Below are positions 59,593-64,000 of a stretch of 64,000 nt of DNA, piece by piece. The notes beneath the pieces were generated by a model. That model saw only the letters and a program-made list of their open reading frames with translations, made no database searches and had not been told where the DNA came from. The stretch is from Brienomyrus brachyistius. Taxonomy: Eukaryota; Chordata; Actinopteri; Osteoglossiformes; Mormyridae. The position numbers and the translations under genes were made by a program. The stretch's first letter is position 1, and every line of letters starts with the position of its first letter. The stretch spans positions 19,471,019 to 19,535,018 of the forward strand of contig NC_064539.1 of NCBI RefSeq assembly GCF_023856365.1. The letters run 5' to 3'.

Positions 59593-59620
59593 GGGGGGGG
59601 GGGGGGGGGGGGGGGGGGGG
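59593..59620. repeat. 28-base G homopolymer
   Basis: An uninterrupted run of 28 G on the plus strand, preceded by six G and one C. It is a C run on the AFF1 transcript strand, about 100 bases after the AFF1 stop. Its exact length may be a sequencing artefact. Confidence 0.9.
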
Positions 59621-59716
59621 CGGCACAAGTATCAGAATTACTGTGTTCCTGAAGTGGTCCAGATGGAACTCACTACTTTAAGTGGTAAGCTGGGGGTGGC
59701 GAGAGAGGCTGATGTA

Positions 59717-61911
59717 TTAGCTGGTACTGAGCCTGAGCCAGTGCAGACCCTGCCGGGTGTGATGCACCAGCAGGCTCATGCTGGAGGTCAGGGTCAGCGG
59801 ACCCAGGGCAGCATCCAGGTCCTCCAGCAAGCCTGACAAGGGAAGAAGGAAATCCTCAGGTCGTCAGTGTCAAACAGTGTGGGAGACCAGCTGTTTACCA
59901 GCATTGACAAAAGTGCTAAATAGTCAGAAAATGTGTCAATAAGTTACAGGACTCTTCTTAGCTAAAGTCATATAGGTCAAGGGTCTGTACGATACATGAG
60001 GGGAGGGGCAATTAAAATGTCAACTGCTTCCAAAGAGGGACATGACAGGAAAATATATATCAGGTTTGAGAACCACTGCCACGGCTGATTTATAGCGCCA
60101 TCTAGTGGTAAGAGTCCGAGTAAGAAATAAAACATCAATTCCATATAACAGATATACAAAAGCAAAGGCTTACCACTGCCTCTCTTTGCCAGGGCCTCAG
60201 CCTGCTCCCAGGTGTCATGGGCATTGAGAAAGTGGGCTGTGATGTTAACATAGGATGCTGCCACCTGCTGGACGACCGGGGGAATGGCAATAGAGCCAGG
60301 AGAACTGAAATTCCCTGAACTGCCTGGAGATGGGGTTGGTGACATTGAAGGGGTGCCCATACTTCTGGTAGAAGAAAAAAAAAAAAGAGAGAAAAGGTGG
60401 GAGGACCAAGAAAAAGCAACAGAGATTGAGAAGCAGAGTGGATTGGAGGAAAACTGGTGGAGGTTCAGTATGCATTAACATTGTAGGCTAATACACACAA
60501 CGGTGGAGGTATGTAGGAGGAGAAAGTGGAAATTCTCAATATCAGAGGAGCATATGAAATACAGGCTGAGCATTCATCATGGCAAAGGGAAATGCACTTA
60601 CTTGGAGACACAGGGCGAGGGGGCTTTTGCAAATTTTGAAGAACCCTGCAGGTACAGAGAAAAAAAACCTAGTTAATCTTTCTCACGTACCAAGAATCAG
60701 TCAGGCTAAAATATCGAGGCTGCTTCTTTAGCATGTCTGACTGCACATGCTCCAGCTACATCCTCACATCAGTGTAAAGCACCGAGGTCAGTCTGCCGAT
60801 CGTTACCACAGATCTGAAACAGCGTACCATCAACAATGTCGGACACACTTTAGGCTTTACCTACCGTCTGCAACATGAGTGCTAAAATGTCTTTCTATTA
60901 ATTACGATTCATAAAAATATGTACAAGTGACTACTTTAGCCACGCATTTGTCATCCATTTCAGATGAACAACATAGTACTACAATCGAAAGAACAACTCT
61001 GCAGTTGACAACAATACAACTATAATACTACCCCATGGTTCAAACTCCACATGAGATTTTTTGTACTTTTGATTTTTCTCCTCTTATACTAGACTATAAG
61101 CAGTAGTGTTGCATTTCAAATTGTATTTTGTGGCATTCCCTTACGTTTGTGTTTTCCCAAGAGCCTTTAAAATAAGCATTTCATCATGTAGTCCATGAAT
61201 ATACCTGCTAACTCAAAACATTAGCACATAACTGTCAAAAAAAGCGTATACAGATAACACAAAATTGTTTAAATTCAATCATGTTCAATGTTTTCCAAAT
61301 TAGGTGATCATTATTCAATAATGACCGACTCAAATTTGAAGTCATTTGTTATGTGTTACGCGAAAGGAGGCAAACAAACTCGGAGGAAAGCAGTGAACTC
61401 TTAACGTGACTAAGGGAAATTAAATTACGAGGAGCTACTGACTAGCTTTGTGTCATTAATACCTCTACTACCCTTTCATGGGACAATCTACATGCATACA
61501 CTCTGTAAGTGTCCCCATTTTTAAATACATCATTACATTACTAAGCAGTACATTATGTGGGGCATGAACAAACCTTAAAATGTTCTGTAAGAGTTCTTGA
61601 ATATTTGAGTGCCGTGTCCCGCTTGTGCCGAAACATCGCCATCTGCAGAAGCGACTGACATCGCAAACTGAGGGTACAGACAACATTACTGGCTTCTAAC
61701 TTGGTCTTCCAGGTCGAACAATTTATGTGCTTCAAGTATTAATTCACAGAACGTGAACACCACTGCAAACTGTAATGCTGTCTAACAAAAATTGTGTGTA
61801 TTAGCCTACAATGTTAATTTTTTGTACTGATACGCACCATAAAACTGTAAAGTCTCTCTCTGAGGCAGGGCCAGCTGGATCTAGACAGCTCCTCAGCTTT
61901 AGTATAAATCT

Positions 61912-61944
<33 letters not shown>

Positions 61945-63806
61945 ATTTTCCCCATTGTGAATTTGTTTTTCATACTAAATAATATAAAAACAGAGAATGA
62001 TACAAAACAAATTTAATATGACTAGAGTTTAGAGTCGACCCATACTACCAAATGTCAGTTATACACATTTTGTTGGCGAAAAAAAAAAGTTTTAGCCAGA
62101 AATGTAGGACAACACTTGACTAAAAACATGCCTGCAAGTGATTTATAAACACATGCAGTCATAAAGCAATATAAACTATAAATATTTATCAAAATGCTAT
62201 AAATATATATAAGGCATATCACATTATAGCCATGTGTATTATGCATTATGAATGCTTTATGAAGGTCTCATCTATAATGCACTATAGATACCTTCATAAT
62301 GCATTATAGTGGTCGGCATAAGTATTAAGGATACTGCTTTGTACTGCATAATGAAGGTATCTATAGTGCATTATAGATGAGAGTTTCATAAGGCAGTCAT
62401 ACTGCATGATAATATGGCTATAATGTGTTATGCCTTTTTAGAAATATTTACAGCCATGTTAATGCTTTATGAATCCCTTTAAATACATTATGCATGTGTT
62501 TATAAACTGCTAAAAACGTGGCCTTAAGTACAACCAAATGTAGTAATTGCAGAAAACCTCAATAGAACTGATGGCATTTGTGTGGCACTTGTTTTGTTTT
62601 CATTGTACAGATCAAAAGCCTAAGCGCCACATACATCTTGGACGTCCTGAAAAGGCCCCCCACTTAATCCCCCAGTGTGGTTTAAGGCACAGAGGAAGAG
62701 GGGAGCATATCATGCAGAGGTAACATAGGGACACATGGATTCATGGGAAGTTAGAGAGCAGAGTCCCTAGCATGTGGGATTGTGGCCGGGTACTGAACCA
62801 AATATAGCGGATCTCTGCGCGCAAACCTGCCCTGCATCTGTTTATACAGAAGCGATGACGGATAAGAAGCTTCTAGGATGTCCTCCCTGCCAATCCACTT
62901 CAGGAGCCCCTGTAAGTGAGATTTCTCACCTTGCCTCTGATATGGACTAACTATGGATTTCCTCACCACTGGTTACACATTATACAGACACCTGCTTTTC
63001 AGGTCTCATCATAGAATGATCAAGGCGCCTTGTAAACAGTAAAGCGCACACAACTCACTTCTTGCTCACTTCTGTGTCTACACCAGTAAATTCCAACAGC
63101 ATGATAATTTGTTTTTTTTTGCCTTTTCAATGATGCAACTGAACTTCAGCTTCCTTCTTGGGAAGATTTCACGTGCATAGATATGATCCAGTACAGCATG
63201 ACCGAGATGGCGTTTTGCCTTAGTCTGAAAGCAGAAGGAAAATCTCAAGGCTGAAAGAGTTGACTTCCTACCTGATCAAGTCCACAGTCTCTGAGAACAT
63301 GGTATATGCAGACTTCGGGGTCTGGGGGTCCGTTTCCATGGCAATTGCACTTTCAACAAAGGACATGGCCGCATCCAAATAGTTGAAAGCCTTTCCAACC
63401 TTGTCCATCTTAATGGTGAGGCGGGGGAGGGTGACAAAGAACACTGAGTTTCACATGGTTTTCCAGGCTGCTCACCACCGGGGGGGGGGCACTCCTCCCA
63501 GCGAGGTAACATACCGTAGCGTCCGCTTTGTGCTTTAGTTTCTTCGCTTCCTTCATGTGATACTCGACAGGGTACTGCCTGCAACGGAGAGGAAATCAGA
63601 GACCCCATAACCACAAGCCAACAGAATCAGGCAGCTAAAACAAACACCGCATTGTTCTGAATCCTAAGCTGCAGCCGTGATATTAGAAACTTTAACGAAG
63701 CATACGAGTCCTACCTGTCCTGAAACTTCAGTAGGGGCCGACGTGGGGGAGGCGTTCTTGTTGGCTGGGCCGTCACTGGACAACTCAAGCTGTTCTCTGT
63801 GACTTT
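59717..63806 (-). CDS. aff1: AF4/FMR2 family member 1, C-terminal part (partial)
   Basis: AFF proteins are nuclear scaffolds of the super elongation complex. Their conserved C-terminal homology domain mediates AFF dimerisation. Eight exons in transcript order: 63806-63715, 63578-63515, 63408-63272, 61909-61838, 61667-61574, 60645-60602, 60364-60174 and 59832-59717 (TAA at 59719-59717). They total 810 nt (269 residues plus stop), with all phases consistent. Family landmarks are [79 protein letters not shown], a serine/proline spacer, [11 protein letters not shown], and a final [14 protein letters not shown] with [13 protein letters not shown]1 rather than AFF4 is favoured by this wording and by the PTPN13/KLHL8 neighbourhood. 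Upstream exons lie beyond the window. Confidence 0.92.
61910..63271 (-). other. aff1: AFF1 intron, 1.36 kb
   Basis: This intron separates the exon ending in MFSETVDLI from the next. Besides the palindromic element at 62113-62530 it holds an A-homopolymer of about 28 bases at 61915-61942, just upstream of the acceptor on the transcript strand (where it is a T tract). An open frame at 62751-62969 on the minus strand does not look like protein. Confidence 0.6.
62113..62530. mobile_element. Palindromic element in AFF1 intron
   Basis: About 418 bp of imperfect palindrome centred near 62320. 'aatgcactatagataccttc' on the left faces 'gaaggtatctatagtgcatt' on the right. 'atttataaacacatgca' faces 'tgcatgtgtttataaa' near the ends. 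It is AT-rich with no ORF. I infer a non-autonomous DNA transposon. Confidence 0.75.
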
Positions 63807-64000
63807 CTGTCAATCACATGCTAATAGTCATATTAAAAGTGTCATGCTAATGTCAGGATAACTAAGCATGTAATTATTAATATACAACTTTTTATGTCCC
63901 TCTTGGAACTTGATTTAATTGAAAATCAGATATGCATATTTTATATGCTTATCTACTCTGCTACAGCATCCAGTGGATTGAACAGAATAAGAATTTCACT

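Larger units (their letters stand above)
56521..59716 (-). other. aff1: Probable AFF1 3' UTR
   Basis: About 3.2 kb downstream of the AFF1 stop holds no supported gene on either strand. A minus-strand AATAAA at 56526-56531 is a candidate end. Long 3' UTRs are usual for AFF genes, so this is likely UTR. It includes a palindromic MITE (57417-57581), an A-homopolymer near 58650 and a 28-base G run (59593-59620). Confidence 0.4.

Noticed and set aside
60245..60481. Minus-strand frame [15 protein letters not shown] across an AFF1 exon
   Set aside because: The competing frame ([17 protein letters not shown] then [11 protein letters not shown]) matches AFF1 and keeps phase with both neighbouring exons.
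1..64000. CRISPR arrays, bacterial operons, riboswitches, tRNA or rRNA genes
   Set aside because: The window is split-gene vertebrate DNA. tRNA-like stretches belong to SINEs and lack a full cloverleaf; no rRNA-like sequence was seen.

Overview
This window is vertebrate nuclear DNA, most likely from a bony fish. All genes are split into many short exons with GT-AG introns. Protein identities match jawed-vertebrate genes, and the intergenic and intronic DNA carries short inverted-repeat DNA transposons and tRNA-derived SINEs of teleost style. I did not identify the species. Exon limits were derived by hand from splice sites and reading-phase continuity; no alignment was run.

Layout: (1) 1-5.9 kb, plus strand: the 3' end of PTPN13 (last PDZ domain plus the tyrosine phosphatase domain). 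(2) 7.8-15.0 kb, plus: complete SDAD1, 22 coding exons, 687 codons plus stop, a 60S ribosome biogenesis factor. (3) 15-21.7 kb: gene-poor DNA with a large foldback element sitting in a decayed minus-strand coding relic. (4) 22.85-29.12 kb, plus: complete KLHL8 (BTB-BACK-Kelch), nine coding exons and a long 3' UTR. (5) 31.2-32.6 kb: repeats. (6) 32.9-56.1 kb, plus: one very large single-pass receptor gene, about 50 coding exons and 2165 residues. (7) 56.5-64 kb, minus: the C-terminal end of AFF1, eight coding exons, converging on the receptor gene.

The standout is gene 6. It resembles the mannose-receptor family in having tandem C-type lectin domains, one membrane span and a short tail. It lacks a visible N-terminal ricin-type domain or fibronectin type II domain. 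It has twelve C-type lectin domains, split 5 + 7 by a central cassette of SUEL (rhamnose-binding-type) lectin, F5/8C (discoidin) and LCCL domains. The cassette modules are bounded by phase-1 introns, as expected from exon shuffling. Galactose-type QPD motifs dominate the N-terminal half and mannose-type EPN motifs the C-terminal half. I know of no mammalian receptor with this domain order. The gene lies between KLHL8 and AFF1, which are convergent neighbours in human, so it looks like a lineage-specific gain or retention in a conserved block.

PTPN13, SDAD1, KLHL8 and AFF1 are housekeeping or signalling genes that share a chromosome neighbourhood, not a pathway. The receptor is the only gene whose content suggests immune or endocytic glycan recognition.
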